Shown here one piece after another: positions 7,020 through 13,875 of a stretch of DNA of 35,109 nt. Under the pieces are notes generated by a model, which made no database searches, had not been told where the DNA came from, and worked only from the letters and a program-made list of their open reading frames with translations. Positions within the stretch are counted from its first letter, which is position 1, and every line of letters begins with the position of its first letter. Source of the DNA: Aneurinibacillus thermoaerophilus (lineage in GTDB: Bacteria > Bacillota > Bacilli > Aneurinibacillales > Aneurinibacillaceae); assembly GCF_900099925.1 (NCBI RefSeq), contig NZ_FNDE01000038.1:1-35109 (forward strand). The letters run 5' to 3'. The translations under genes and the position numbers were made by a program.

Positions 7020-8411
7020 TTGACAACATTTTTGGTGATTGTGAACGTTGCCTTTATGCTTTTATTTATTACAGGCTTATATATAATGCAAAAAAAGCAT
7101 ATCTCTTTTTCAAAGCGTGTCTTTACGGCATTAGGAGTAGGAGTAGTATTTGGGCTTGCAATGCAATTTTTTTATGGTACAAAATCTGAAGTTGTTAAAA
7201 CATCTATTGATTGGTTCAACATTGTAGGAACAGGTTATGTAAAATTACTTCAAATGATTGTAATGCCACTGGTATTTATTTCAATTTTGTCCGCTTTTAC
7301 AAAATTAAAATTGTCTAATAATATTGGAAAGATTAGTGGAATTATTATCGGTATATTAGTAGGTACAACTGCGATTGCTGCTGCGATTGGCATTGCAACA
7401 TCGTTAACTTTTAATTTGGAAGCTGTTCAAATAGAGCAAGGAGATGCTGAAATTACTCGTGCAACACAACTTGAGCAAAAGCTGGGCGATATTCAAAACA
7501 TAACATTGCCGCAAAAAATGGTAGAGTTACTGCCAGAGAATCCGTTCATGGATTTAACCGGTGCACGTCCAACTTCCACGATTGCAGTGGTTATTTTTGC
7601 TGCGATAATCGGTTTGGCTTTTCTCGGAGTCAAGCGAAAAAATCCTGAACAAGCTGATATATTCGCTAAGATTGTTGAGACTTTCTATACCATCATTATA
7701 AGGGTTGTAACTCTTGTTTTACGTCTTACACCATACGGTATTCTGGCATTGATGACCAAAGTTACGGCTACTAGCGATTATAATGCAATTTGGAAATTAG
7801 GAAAATTTGTAGTTGCTTCATATGTTGCATTAATCATTATGCTTATCATTCATTTGCTTTTGTTAGCTTTTGCGGGATTGAACCCTATGACATATGTAAA
7901 AAAGGCGCTTCCAGTTCTGATCTTTGCCTTTACATCACGTACCAGTGCAGGGGCATTACCGCTTAATGTAAAAACCCAAACCAATGAATTGGGTGTTCCT
8001 GAAGGAATTGCAAACTTTGCAGGTTCGTTCGGACTTTCCATTGGACAGAACGGATGTGCAGGGATTTATCCGGCGATGCTTGCTGTCATGATTGCGCCCA
8101 CCGCGGGCATTGATCCATTTACTCCTTCTTTTATTCTAACGTTAATCTTGGTCGTAGCCATCAGTTCTTTTGGTGTAGCTGGAGTAGGTGGAGGGGCAAC
8201 ATTTGCGGCATTGTTAGTATTATCAACGATGAACTTACCTGTTGCTTTAGCAGGGTTGCTTATTTCGGTAGAACCGTTGATTGATATGGGGCGTACCGCT
8301 TTAAATGTTAGCGGAAGTATGACGGCAGGATTGCTTACAAGTAAAATAACGAAAGAATTGGATGCAAATGTTTTTGCTGAGACGAAGCAGCAAAAAGCAG
8401 AAGCGCTATGA
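7020..8411 (+). CDS. tcyP: L-cystine sodium symporter TcyP
   Basis: The 463-residue protein belongs to the dicarboxylate/amino acid:cation (DAACS) symporter family and, as I recall, has the same length as Bacillus subtilis TcyP. Family features include the long N-terminal part with KLLQMIVMPLVFISILSAF, the re-entrant hairpin region FTSRTSAGALPLNVKTQ, the NFAGSFGLSIGQNGCAGIYPA segment and the second hairpin GVAGVGGGATFAALLVLS, then MGRTALNVSGS near the end. It imports cystine with sodium. Translation starts at TTG with AAGGTGG upstream. The gene is a single unit with its own sigma-A promoter and a strong terminator. No S-box or T-box is visible in the leader. Confidence 0.9.
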   Translation: MTTFLVIVNVAFMLLFITGLYIMQKKHISFSKRVFTALGVGVVFGLAMQFFYGTKSEVVKTSIDWFNIVGTGYVKLLQMIVMPLVFISILSAFTKLKLSNNIGKISGIIIGILVGTTAIAAAIGIATSLTFNLEAVQIEQGDAEITRATQLEQKLGDIQNITLPQKMVELLPENPFMDLTGARPTSTIAVVIFAAIIGLAFLGVKRKNPEQADIFAKIVETFYTIIIRVVTLVLRLTPYGILALMTKVTATSDYNAIWKLGKFVVASYVALIIMLIIHLLLLAFAGLNPMTYVKKALPVLIFAFTSRTSAGALPLNVKTQTNELGVPEGIANFAGSFGLSIGQNGCAGIYPAMLAVMIAPTAGIDPFTPSFILTLILVVAISSFGVAGVGGGATFAALLVLSTMNLPVALAGLLISVEPLIDMGRTALNVSGSMTAGLLTSKITKELDANVFAETKQQKAEAL

Positions 8412-8475
8412 AGCAGAGAATGGGGTACGATACCTTATTGCTTTGAGAAATTTTATAAAGCAAGATTAGAAGAGC

Positions 8476-8511
8476 AGGGTGTTCCAAAAGCGGTCGCTTT
8501 TGGAACACCCT
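8476..8511. terminator. Terminator of tcyP
   Basis: A perfect 17-bp inverted repeat (AGGGTGTTCCAAAAGCG and its complement) has a 2-base centre and is followed by TAGTTTATTTT on the plus strand. Confidence 0.8.
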
Positions 8512-8545
8512 CTAGTTTATTTTATCAGAGATTAAATACATTTCC

Positions 8546-9084
8546 TCAGAACTTTGGCAACGCCTCCACAGCATCAGCCAAATCACTATAACTGTCTTTT
8601 AAGTATATTACTATGACCAGCAAGCCTCCGTACTTTCTCAATATCATTGTTCGTCGCCTTGAACATCCACTTACAAAACGTATGCCGGAACATGTGTGGT
8701 GTGAGCTTTTTATTTGGCAGACTGTAGCTTTCAATCATTCGCTGAACGCCCCGTACCGAAAATTTCGATGAGCAAAAGACGTATGGCGATGCGGCCACAT
8801 GCGGTTTCTTTTTTGCCATTTCTGCGCGAAATTGCAACCAGTCCCCCAGTTTCGCCAGTAACCAGTAAGATATTGGAGATCGGCACCGTCAGGACTTTCA
8901 TCCTCTTCCCCATCATCCGAATTCGTTTTACATCCAAATCCAGGTCCGTTAATTTAAGATTGGACAGTTCTTCCACACGCAGTTCCGCATAGGTAAGCAG
9001 GTAAACAAACGCATAGTCCCTCTTATATTTCTCCTCGGGCTCGACTCCTCGGCTTTGAACCGGTTTTTTCCGCATACGATGCAA
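8546..9084 (-). pseudogene. Tyrosine recombinase (XerC/D-type integrase), frameshifted
   Basis: Three overlapping minus frames make up one tyrosine recombinase catalytic domain. The first reads YKRDYAFVYLLTYAELRVEE, the helix carrying the first catalytic arginine (here LRVEEL, where the family has LRISEL). The second holds LTPHMFRHTFCKWM (the HxxR box) and VRRLAGHSNI (the His/Trp position). The third holds the nucleophile region IYLKDSYSDLADAVEAL with a stop at 8546. The N-terminal SAM-like domain is missing. Shifts near 8835 and 8650 separate the parts. It is a dead integrase, probably the trace of an integrated element. Confidence 0.85.
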
Positions 9085-9143
9085 TAAGTCCGCAAATCAA
9101 CTTCAAATTTGTGTATAAAATAGAAAAATATTCTTTTTTTATA

Positions 9144-9172
9144 TGGAAAATTTTTCTGTTTAATAGTATAAT
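9144..9172 (+). promoter_or_regulatory. Sigma-A promoter of the small secreted protein pair
   Basis: TGGAAA (9144-9149), 17 bases, TATAAT (9167-9172), 48 bases before the ATG at 9221. Confidence 0.6.
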
Positions 9173-9220
9173 TCTTATTAGAAAGTTTTAAAACAATAAA
9201 TTAGAAAGGTGGTAGGTAAA

Positions 9221-9628
9221 ATGAAGAGACTGATTTTATCAGCAGGTTTATCCACAGTAATCCTAATGGGTAGTATGGGGTCAGCTTTTGCCGCAGAGCC
9301 ACCAACTAATTCTCTGGATGGTGGACTTGGTAGTATTCTCGGAGCTGTAAATCAATTAGTTGGTAGTTCTAAAGTAAATGTCCAGAGTGGCGTCAGTTTG
9401 AATGTAGATGATGTAACTGTGACAGCAAAAGCGGTGAACTCGACTGAACAATCTGGATTAACTGGATTAATCAGCGGTGGAATTTTAGGTGGAACTAGCG
9501 GAACCTCTGCTTCCGCATCCTATGCAGGGTATTCAGCTAGTACCTCGGCAAACGGTAGCTGGGGCCTCGCATCTTCGGTTCAATCTATTGGTGGGTTATT
9601 GAACAATCTGGGTCAAGCATTAAAATAA
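9221..9628 (+). CDS. Small secreted Gly/Ser-rich protein, paralogue 1
   Basis: The 135-residue protein has a clear signal peptide (MKRLILSAGLSTVILMGSMG, cleavage probably after SAFA near residue 24). The mature part of about 110 residues is rich in Gly, Ser, Ala, Val and Leu and nearly free of charged residues apart from a few Asp/Lys. Blocks shared with the next gene are GLGSILGAVNQLVGS, GLTGLISGGILGGT and GLASSVQS. AAAGGTGG at 9205-9212 places the start at ATG 9221, although the frame runs to a GTG at 9209. It is co-transcribed with its paralogue 27 bases downstream. I do not recognise the family. Composition would suit a surface or matrix-forming polymer, which is inference only. Confidence 0.8.
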   Translation: MKRLILSAGLSTVILMGSMGSAFAAEPPTNSLDGGLGSILGAVNQLVGSSKVNVQSGVSLNVDDVTVTAKAVNSTEQSGLTGLISGGILGGTSGTSASASYAGYSASTSANGSWGLASSVQSIGGLLNNLGQALK

Positions 9629-9655
9629 CATGCTAGAAAAGGAAGGGAAGTTATA

Positions 9656-10054
9656 ATGAATAAGTGGATCAAAACAGTTGGACTTTCAGCAATGTTAGTG
9701 GCTGGTAGTTTAATAGCTGGTAATGCGATTCCAGCCTCTGCAGCAGGTCTTGGCGATATACTGGGATCGGTTAATAGTTTAGTAGGAAGTACAAATGTAT
9801 CTAGTGGTAGTTTAGTTAATGCTAGCGGCCCTAATTTTAACATTCAAGCTGGTTCCACTTATACAGTTAATCAAGATGGCGTTACGGGTCTGTTAGGAGG
9901 AGTTCTTGGTGGCACATACAACACCAGTGCGAACCTAAGTGGTCCGAATGGACTGTCTGCATCAGCTTCCACTAACGGTGGCTATGGTCTGGCTTCTTCA
10001 GTTCAGTCTCTGGTTAATGGATTAGGTGGTCTACTTGGTGGACTTTTGAAATAA
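9656..10054 (+). CDS. Small secreted Gly/Ser-rich protein, paralogue 2
   Basis: The 132-residue protein has a signal peptide (MNKWIKTVGLSAMLVAGSLI, cleavage after PASA near residue 29). The mature part repeats the plan of the upstream protein: GLGDILGSVNSLVGS at its start, GVTGLLGGVLGGTYN in the middle and GLASSVQSLVNGLGGLLGGL at the end. The pair arose by tandem duplication but has diverged strongly at DNA level. GGAAGG precedes the ATG. A strong terminator follows at 10064. The function is unknown. The uncharged Gly-Leu repeats and lack of cysteine argue against an enzyme. Confidence 0.8.
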   Translation: MNKWIKTVGLSAMLVAGSLIAGNAIPASAAGLGDILGSVNSLVGSTNVSSGSLVNASGPNFNIQAGSTYTVNQDGVTGLLGGVLGGTYNTSANLSGPNGLSASASTNGGYGLASSVQSLVNGLGGLLGGLLK

Positions 10055-10063
10055 CTTTTTCAT

Positions 10064-10089
10064 AAGGTCAGAGATTGATCTCTGGCCTT
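10064..10089 (+). terminator. Terminator of the secreted pair
   Basis: AAGGTCAGAGA pairs with TCTCTGGCCTT across a TTGA loop, followed by TTTTT. Confidence 0.85.
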
Positions 10090-10149
10090 TTTTACAATGA
10101 TCATTCTAGTATTTAGAATATTATGTATATTTATCATGGAGGCATATTG

Positions 10150-10410
10150 ATGAAAGGATCGCTTTTGATATTACCACTTTTATCTCCTTTATTCGGATAT
10201 ACTGGTCATATTGCAACACCAGTAACACAAGGTCAGGTATCTGTATCCATTTCGAGCCCCACTGAATCGTATTACCAAAGCAGTATCATTCAACAACTTA
10301 CTCCTCAAACTTTTGGAGCATCTGTTGAAAAGTCCGTCACGCTGCCATCAGGATTAAATATTTCTGCTAGCTCTTCTTCTACAGTCATAGTACCAGAGTT
10401 TATAAAATAA
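10150..10410 (+). CDS. Small secreted protein, possibly truncated
   Basis: The 86-residue frame starts at ATG 10150 with GGAGG at 10138-10142. The N-terminus is hydrophobic (KGSLLILPLLSPLFGYTGHI) and could be a weak signal peptide lacking the usual positive cluster. The rest is Ser/Thr-rich with PSGLNISASSSST near the end, faintly like the NGLSASAS block of the paralogue upstream. The stop overlaps an ATG that opens a fragment of a copper-amine-oxidase-type domain, so the 3' end may be a deletion join. No family is recognised. Confidence 0.5.
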   Translation: MKGSLLILPLLSPLFGYTGHIATPVTQGQVSVSISSPTESYYQSSIIQQLTPQTFGASVEKSVTLPSGLNISASSSSTVIVPEFIK

Positions 10411-10490
10411 TGAGGAGCAGGGAGTTAGCTAAGGGGCTCGGATTGTCAGTAGGCTGGGATGGAAAAACGAGGACAGTTAACCTATCTTAA
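10410..10490 (+). pseudogene. Fragment of copper amine oxidase N-terminal-like (stalk) domain
   Basis: Twenty-six codons read RELAKGLGLSVGWDGKTRTV before a TAA, matching the second half of the small repeat domain found in many Bacillales surface proteins (consensus like VPLRAVAEALGATVKWDGKTKTV). The first half is missing, so this is a gene remnant. The ATG overlaps the stop of the previous gene by one base. Confidence 0.6.
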
Positions 10491-10572
10491 GTTTGCTAAT
10501 GTAGATAATTTTCTTTTTTTAGGTTTAAAGATTAGGTTATTATTACTCGAGTTCGACAAATCACTAGGCAAA

Positions 10573-10619
10573 TAAAACACCCATAAACCTAGGCCAGATC
10601 AGGGATTATGGGTGTTTTT
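10573..10619. terminator. Bidirectional terminator-like hairpin
   Basis: AAAAACACCCATAA (10573-10586) pairs with TTATGGGTGTTTTT (10606-10619), giving A-runs before and T-runs after the stem. Confidence 0.75.
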
Positions 10620-10651
10620 TTGTGTCGTTTATGTGTGTATCCAGAGTTTAG

Positions 10652-10813
10652 GAAGGATTTTTAGAAACTTTAGAGGCGGCTCCACCCCTACAGCCGCAAA
10701 GATTTGACGCTGTTAAACCGTCAGTTCCGTGCATTGGTGGACACGTCATCATTAATACATTTGGAATCAATGTTGCGGGTGTTCCACTACCATATTGGAT
10801 GAGTCATTTCTGA
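10652..10813 (+). pseudogene. Unidentified 53-codon gene remnant
   Basis: From the stop at 10649 the frame is open to TGA 10811-10813 without a start codon. It reads protein-like (PSVPCIGGHVIINTFGINVA and VPLPYWMSHF at the end). No ribosome binding site or family was found, so it is probably the 3' end of a deleted gene. The bases from here to 11000 contain nothing else recognisable. Confidence 0.3.
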
Positions 10814-11006
10814 GCATCATGAGAGGCTACTGACTGTAATGTTCAACTTCACATCAAATACGCTTCCATTCCTTAAAATAATCGTTCCTCAAAATCACCT
10901 GCATATTTTTAATGTCCTTATTTTTACACAATTATACAGGCTCAACTACATACAGTATACAAAGTAGGTTCATTACCTTTCTTTTTCATTATTTTATTAT
11001 ATTTAC

Positions 11007-11045
11007 TTTACAAACATAAGTTATGTGTTGTATATTACTAATATA
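11007..11045 (+). promoter_or_regulatory. doxX promoter overlapped by a palindromic operator candidate
   Basis: TTTACA (11007-11012), an 18-base spacer and TATATT (11031-11036) form a sigma-A-like promoter. The -10 lies inside a perfect 7-bp inverted repeat, TATATTA-C-TAATATA (11031-11045), a good place for a repressor such as a MarR or DUF24 regulator, types known to control doxX-like genes in Bacillus. Confidence 0.5.
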
Positions 11046-11090
11046 AAATTAGTTTTATACTTTTAATAAGTAATAGGAGGTACTCATATT

Positions 11091-11477
11091 ATGATGGATC
11101 TTGGTTTGTTACTTATTCGTTTGGTAGTGGGTTTGACATTTGCGGGACATGGGGCACAGAAGCTCTTCGGTTGGTTTGGTGGATATGGCCTCAAAGGAAC
11201 GGCGGGATGGCTGGAATCCATCGGCGTGCGTCCGGGTATACTGATGGCTCTGCTCGCTGGTCTGGGAGAATTGGTGGGAGGTTTGCTGTTTGCTGCCGGC
11301 GTATTTACTTGGCTTGGTGCGGCCTTGATTGTCATTACCATGCTTGTTGCCATCGTTACTGTTCACGGTAAAAACGGATACTGGATTACGCAAAATGGTT
11401 TCGAATACAATCTTATGCTAATCGTGGTAGCTATCGGGATTGCTCTCATTGGGCCTGGTGCATACGTACTTCTGTAA
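11091..11477 (+). CDS. DoxX family membrane protein
   Basis: The 128-residue protein has four hydrophobic segments and the DoxX signature near the N-terminus: [20 protein letters not shown] followed by WFGGYGLKG. Later come [19 protein letters not shown] and a short loop [20 protein letters not shown] typical of the family. DoxX proteins are small membrane subunits tied to quinone/thiol redox stress; in Bacillus the CatD-type members are induced by catechol and diamide. AGGAGG lies 11 bases upstream. ATG 11094 is an alternative start. It is a single gene with its own promoter and a long hairpin downstream. Confidence 0.88.
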   Translation: MMDLGLLLIRLVVGLTFAGHGAQKLFGWFGGYGLKGTAGWLESIGVRPGILMALLAGLGELVGGLLFAAGVFTWLGAALIVITMLVAIVTVHGKNGYWITQNGFEYNLMLIVVAIGIALIGPGAYVLL

Positions 11478-11547
11478 GAAATATTGCTTCTTTTTTTCTT
11501 TATGCATAGGACTCATTGCTTTTATTCTGTTATAAATTGAAGGAACA

Positions 11548-11652
11548 AATAAAAAAGCCGTTTCTGTTCTGAGGCTGTTAAATTGAGTAATAGCAGGGTG
11601 ACGCTGTTGCTCAGTTAAACAGCTTACTGAATCGGAACGGCTTTTTTATTCG
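11548..11652. terminator. Long composite inverted repeat, terminator-like
   Basis: Outer arms AATAAAAAAGCCGTT and AACGGCTTTTTTATT enclose a second 21-bp imperfect stem (11574-11594 with 11613-11633). The T-run after the outer stem suits a terminator for doxX. The extra inner stem makes it about 100 bases long, longer than most terminators. The rest of the gap to 12016 shows no gene. Confidence 0.65.
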
Positions 11653-12015
11653 CGTAACAAGCTAAGCACAACTAAATCGGGCTCAAACGAAAACCAGCTT
11701 TTCTTGGATAATAAAATGTCGTAGTAAAAATTAGAGCCTTTTTTCTTACCTCTTTTTTAGATTATAAGCAAATTTTCTACCTTCAAAGCACCATAGATTT
11801 TTGAAATACCAAGGAAAATCATAGTTTTCAAACAATTATTCTCCCATTCAAGCGTCTTCTGTATCTAAAGAACTATTAAGTAGAAAAAAAGAAATATTTA
11901 ACAAGGAATTTTTTAGCATCAGAAATATGAAGGAGTAAAAAAGAACCAAAAATTGGTTAATTAAATATATTTTCAACATATTTTCAGTAAAAAAAAAGTT
12001 ACAACTTCTGGCTTG

Positions 12016-12070
12016 TTTACACTTTTTTAGGGAAGGAGGTATGATGAGCATGTACAGAGTTACCTGTACA
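12016..12070 (+). promoter_or_regulatory. Sactipeptide promoter with a start-site dyad
   Basis: TTTACA (12016-12021), 18 bases and TATGAT (12040-12045) predict a start near 12052. The sequence 12051-12070 is TGTACAG, six bases, CTGTACA: a perfect 7-bp dyad exactly at the predicted start. It could be an operator or a 5' stem-loop stabilising the precursor mRNA. Confidence 0.5.
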
Positions 12071-12095
12071 CAAAGAACGTGAAGGAGGAATAAAA

Positions 12096-12227
12096 ATGGA
12101 AAAACCAACCATTCAAGCGGCAGGAAACCCGTGCGCAATTTGTGGAGGATGCGCGGCATGCTTAGCAGATGGTCCGATCCCGGACTTTGAAGGATTTGGT
12201 GTCAGCATTGTTGCCGGTATCTTCTAA
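12096..12227 (+). CDS. sboA: Subtilosin-like sactipeptide precursor
   Basis: This 43-residue peptide has a GAAGGAGG ribosome binding site. The leader is MEKPTIQAAG and the likely core begins at Asn11. The core contains AACLADGPIPDF, almost identical to subtilosin A (AACLVDGPIPDF). Cysteines are at residues 13, 16, 19 and 22, every third residue, whereas subtilosin has only three. Candidate thioether acceptors Phe31, Phe34, Ser37 and Ala40 are also every third residue, so nested pairs 22-31, 19-34, 16-37 and 13-40 would reproduce subtilosin's three links and add one. It is followed by a radical SAM maturase and transporters. The product is predicted to be an antibacterial peptide. It is too short for standard gene callers and easily missed. 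Confidence 0.93.
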   Translation: MEKPTIQAAGNPCAICGGCAACLADGPIPDFEGFGVSIVAGIF

Positions 12228-12329
12228 AGAAAAAGCGAGATATAAACATCCCGCTCAAACTGCTTCTCTCTATTGAGAAAAGCGGAAAATATTCTTCACT
12301 GTTAATTGTAGCACATGTAGCAAAGAATG

Positions 12330-12354
12330 GATAGGGGGCTTAAGGCCCCTTATC
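12330..12354 (+). terminator. Hairpin between precursor and maturase gene
   Basis: GATAGGGGGC pairs with GCCCCTTATC (with two wobble or mismatch positions) across a TTAAG-type loop, followed by TATTTATC. The weak T-tract suggests partial termination, which would give more precursor than enzyme transcript. Confidence 0.6.
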
Positions 12355-12432
12355 TATTTATCACTATGGGCTTACTGAAAAAGAAAAATAAAATCCGGAA
12401 GATGAAAATCGTAAGCACGATGGAGGAATAAA

Positions 12433-13794
12433 ATGAATTTCAATGAGCATTATTTTTCTTTGCATGACAACGTACAATTACATTTAAATCCGGTACAAAG
12501 CTCATTGCTCCGACCTTCCAGCGAACGAACTGAAATTACTGACAATCGTGTGTCCGCCATCAACAAAACCGCCGCAGAGCTGTTAATGCGGTGTGATGGT
12601 ACGAAAACAGGATTGGAAATTTTAGAGGAAGTATGCAAGCAATACAAGGAAGCTCCTTCTACTCATTATGTGTGGGTACGCGATTTTTTCATTCAACTCA
12701 AAGGAATGGACATTTTGCAGGAGATGGAACAGCCATCCCATAAAAAAGTAAAAGTGTCCGGAAATTTTGATTATCCTACCCCCGTTCATGCTACCGTTGA
12801 ACTGCTTGCCCGATGCAATCTTCGCTGCGCTCACTGTTATCGGGAAAGCAATCCGGAAGTTGAAGACACGATGAGTTATGAAGACGTAATGCGCCTGTTT
12901 TCTATTCTAAAAGATAACGGAATCTATACGTTGGAACTAACCGGTGGAGAAATTACGATTCATCCTCACTTTTTGCCTGTACTTGAAGAAGCGCTTAACA
13001 AATTTGAATTGGTTGGATTGTTAACAAATGGAACAAGAATTACAGATGAAATGATTCATATTTTGCTTCCTTACAAAGAAAAAGTATTTTTCAGCATTTC
13101 TTTGGACGGGCCGAACGCTGAAGTACATGAAGACCTTCGCCGTGTCAAAGGAGCGTTCCGGCGGACATGCGAAGGCATAAAAAAATTAGCGGATGCTGGC
13201 ATTCGCGTCCGCGCCGCGATGAGCGTCTATCCAAAAAATATGTGGCTTATTGAAGAAACTTTGCTGCTTGCGAAAGAACTAGGAGCTATATCGTTCAGCT
13301 ATTCCAAAGTTGATCCCTTTGGTCGGGGAACGAACATCTTGTTCGAAAAAAAGAAGGGAAAAGAGTTTACGGAGTATTTTGAATACGAATCATCCCTGAT
13401 TCAAAAACATAAAGACTTTATTGCTCTGCTTACAGACGATCAAATGCGGCTTTCAAAAGCACGGACGAACTGCGGAGCCGGCTGGCGCTCCATTACCATT
13501 AACCCGTTTGGAGATGTCCGCCCTTGCGTACTGTTTCCGCAGGGGGTGATGGATCTGGGCAATGTATTTCATCAGCCGTTTGAAGACATCTTCCGTTCGG
13601 AGAGAGCGCTACAGCTTTTTCGAATGACGGCTCCTGTAAAAAGTGAAACGTGCAACCCAAATTGTAAAAACAAAAATTATTGTAATGGGTGTGTGCTTCG
13701 TGCCATTGAGGCGAACTCGCATTACAAGAAGCCATGCGGATGGATTGAAGAAAATGGGCTCGCTTCCTACACTAAGCACCCAGTGTTTGTATAA
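12433..13794 (+). CDS. albA: Radical SAM/SPASM sactionine synthase, AlbA-like
   Basis: The 453-residue enzyme should install Cys sulfur to alpha-carbon thioethers in the precursor. Residues 1-110 form a PqqD-like peptide-recognition domain. The radical SAM cluster is CNLRCAHC with Cys128, Cys132 and Cys135, followed by the SAM-binding LTGGE at 169-173. The SPASM region carries Cys347, 365, 407, 411, 417, 420 and 435, the seven-cysteine set for two auxiliary 4Fe-4S clusters. B. subtilis AlbA has nearly the same length and cysteine positions. TGGAGGAATAAA precedes the ATG. It follows the precursor by 205 bases and shares its operon. Confidence 0.93.
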   Translation: MNFNEHYFSLHDNVQLHLNPVQSSLLRPSSERTEITDNRVSAINKTAAELLMRCDGTKTGLEILEEVCKQYKEAPSTHYVWVRDFFIQLKGMDILQEMEQPSHKKVKVSGNFDYPTPVHATVELLARCNLRCAHCYRESNPEVEDTMSYEDVMRLFSILKDNGIYTLELTGGEITIHPHFLPVLEEALNKFELVGLLTNGTRITDEMIHILLPYKEKVFFSISLDGPNAEVHEDLRRVKGAFRRTCEGIKKLADAGIRVRAAMSVYPKNMWLIEETLLLAKELGAISFSYSKVDPFGRGTNILFEKKKGKEFTEYFEYESSLIQKHKDFIALLTDDQMRLSKARTNCGAGWRSITINPFGDVRPCVLFPQGVMDLGNVFHQPFEDIFRSERALQLFRMTAPVKSETCNPNCKNKNYCNGCVLRAIEANSHYKKPCGWIEENGLASYTKHPVFV

Positions 13795-13875
13795 CGAACA
13801 CCGGACAGGGATATCCGCCTGAGAAAAGGATATCCCCATTCTTTTCATGATATCCACGGAGAAAGGATTTATGAA

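Noticed and set aside
12050-12082. Ten-codon upstream frame before the sactipeptide precursor
   Set aside because: It has a good ribosome binding site in DNA, but the predicted transcription start near 12052 would leave it outside the mRNA; kept only as an alternative in a finding.
12366-12431. 21-codon basic frame (MGLLKKKNK...) before albA, considered as an sboX-like gene
   Set aside because: No ribosome binding site and no resemblance to a known cluster peptide.
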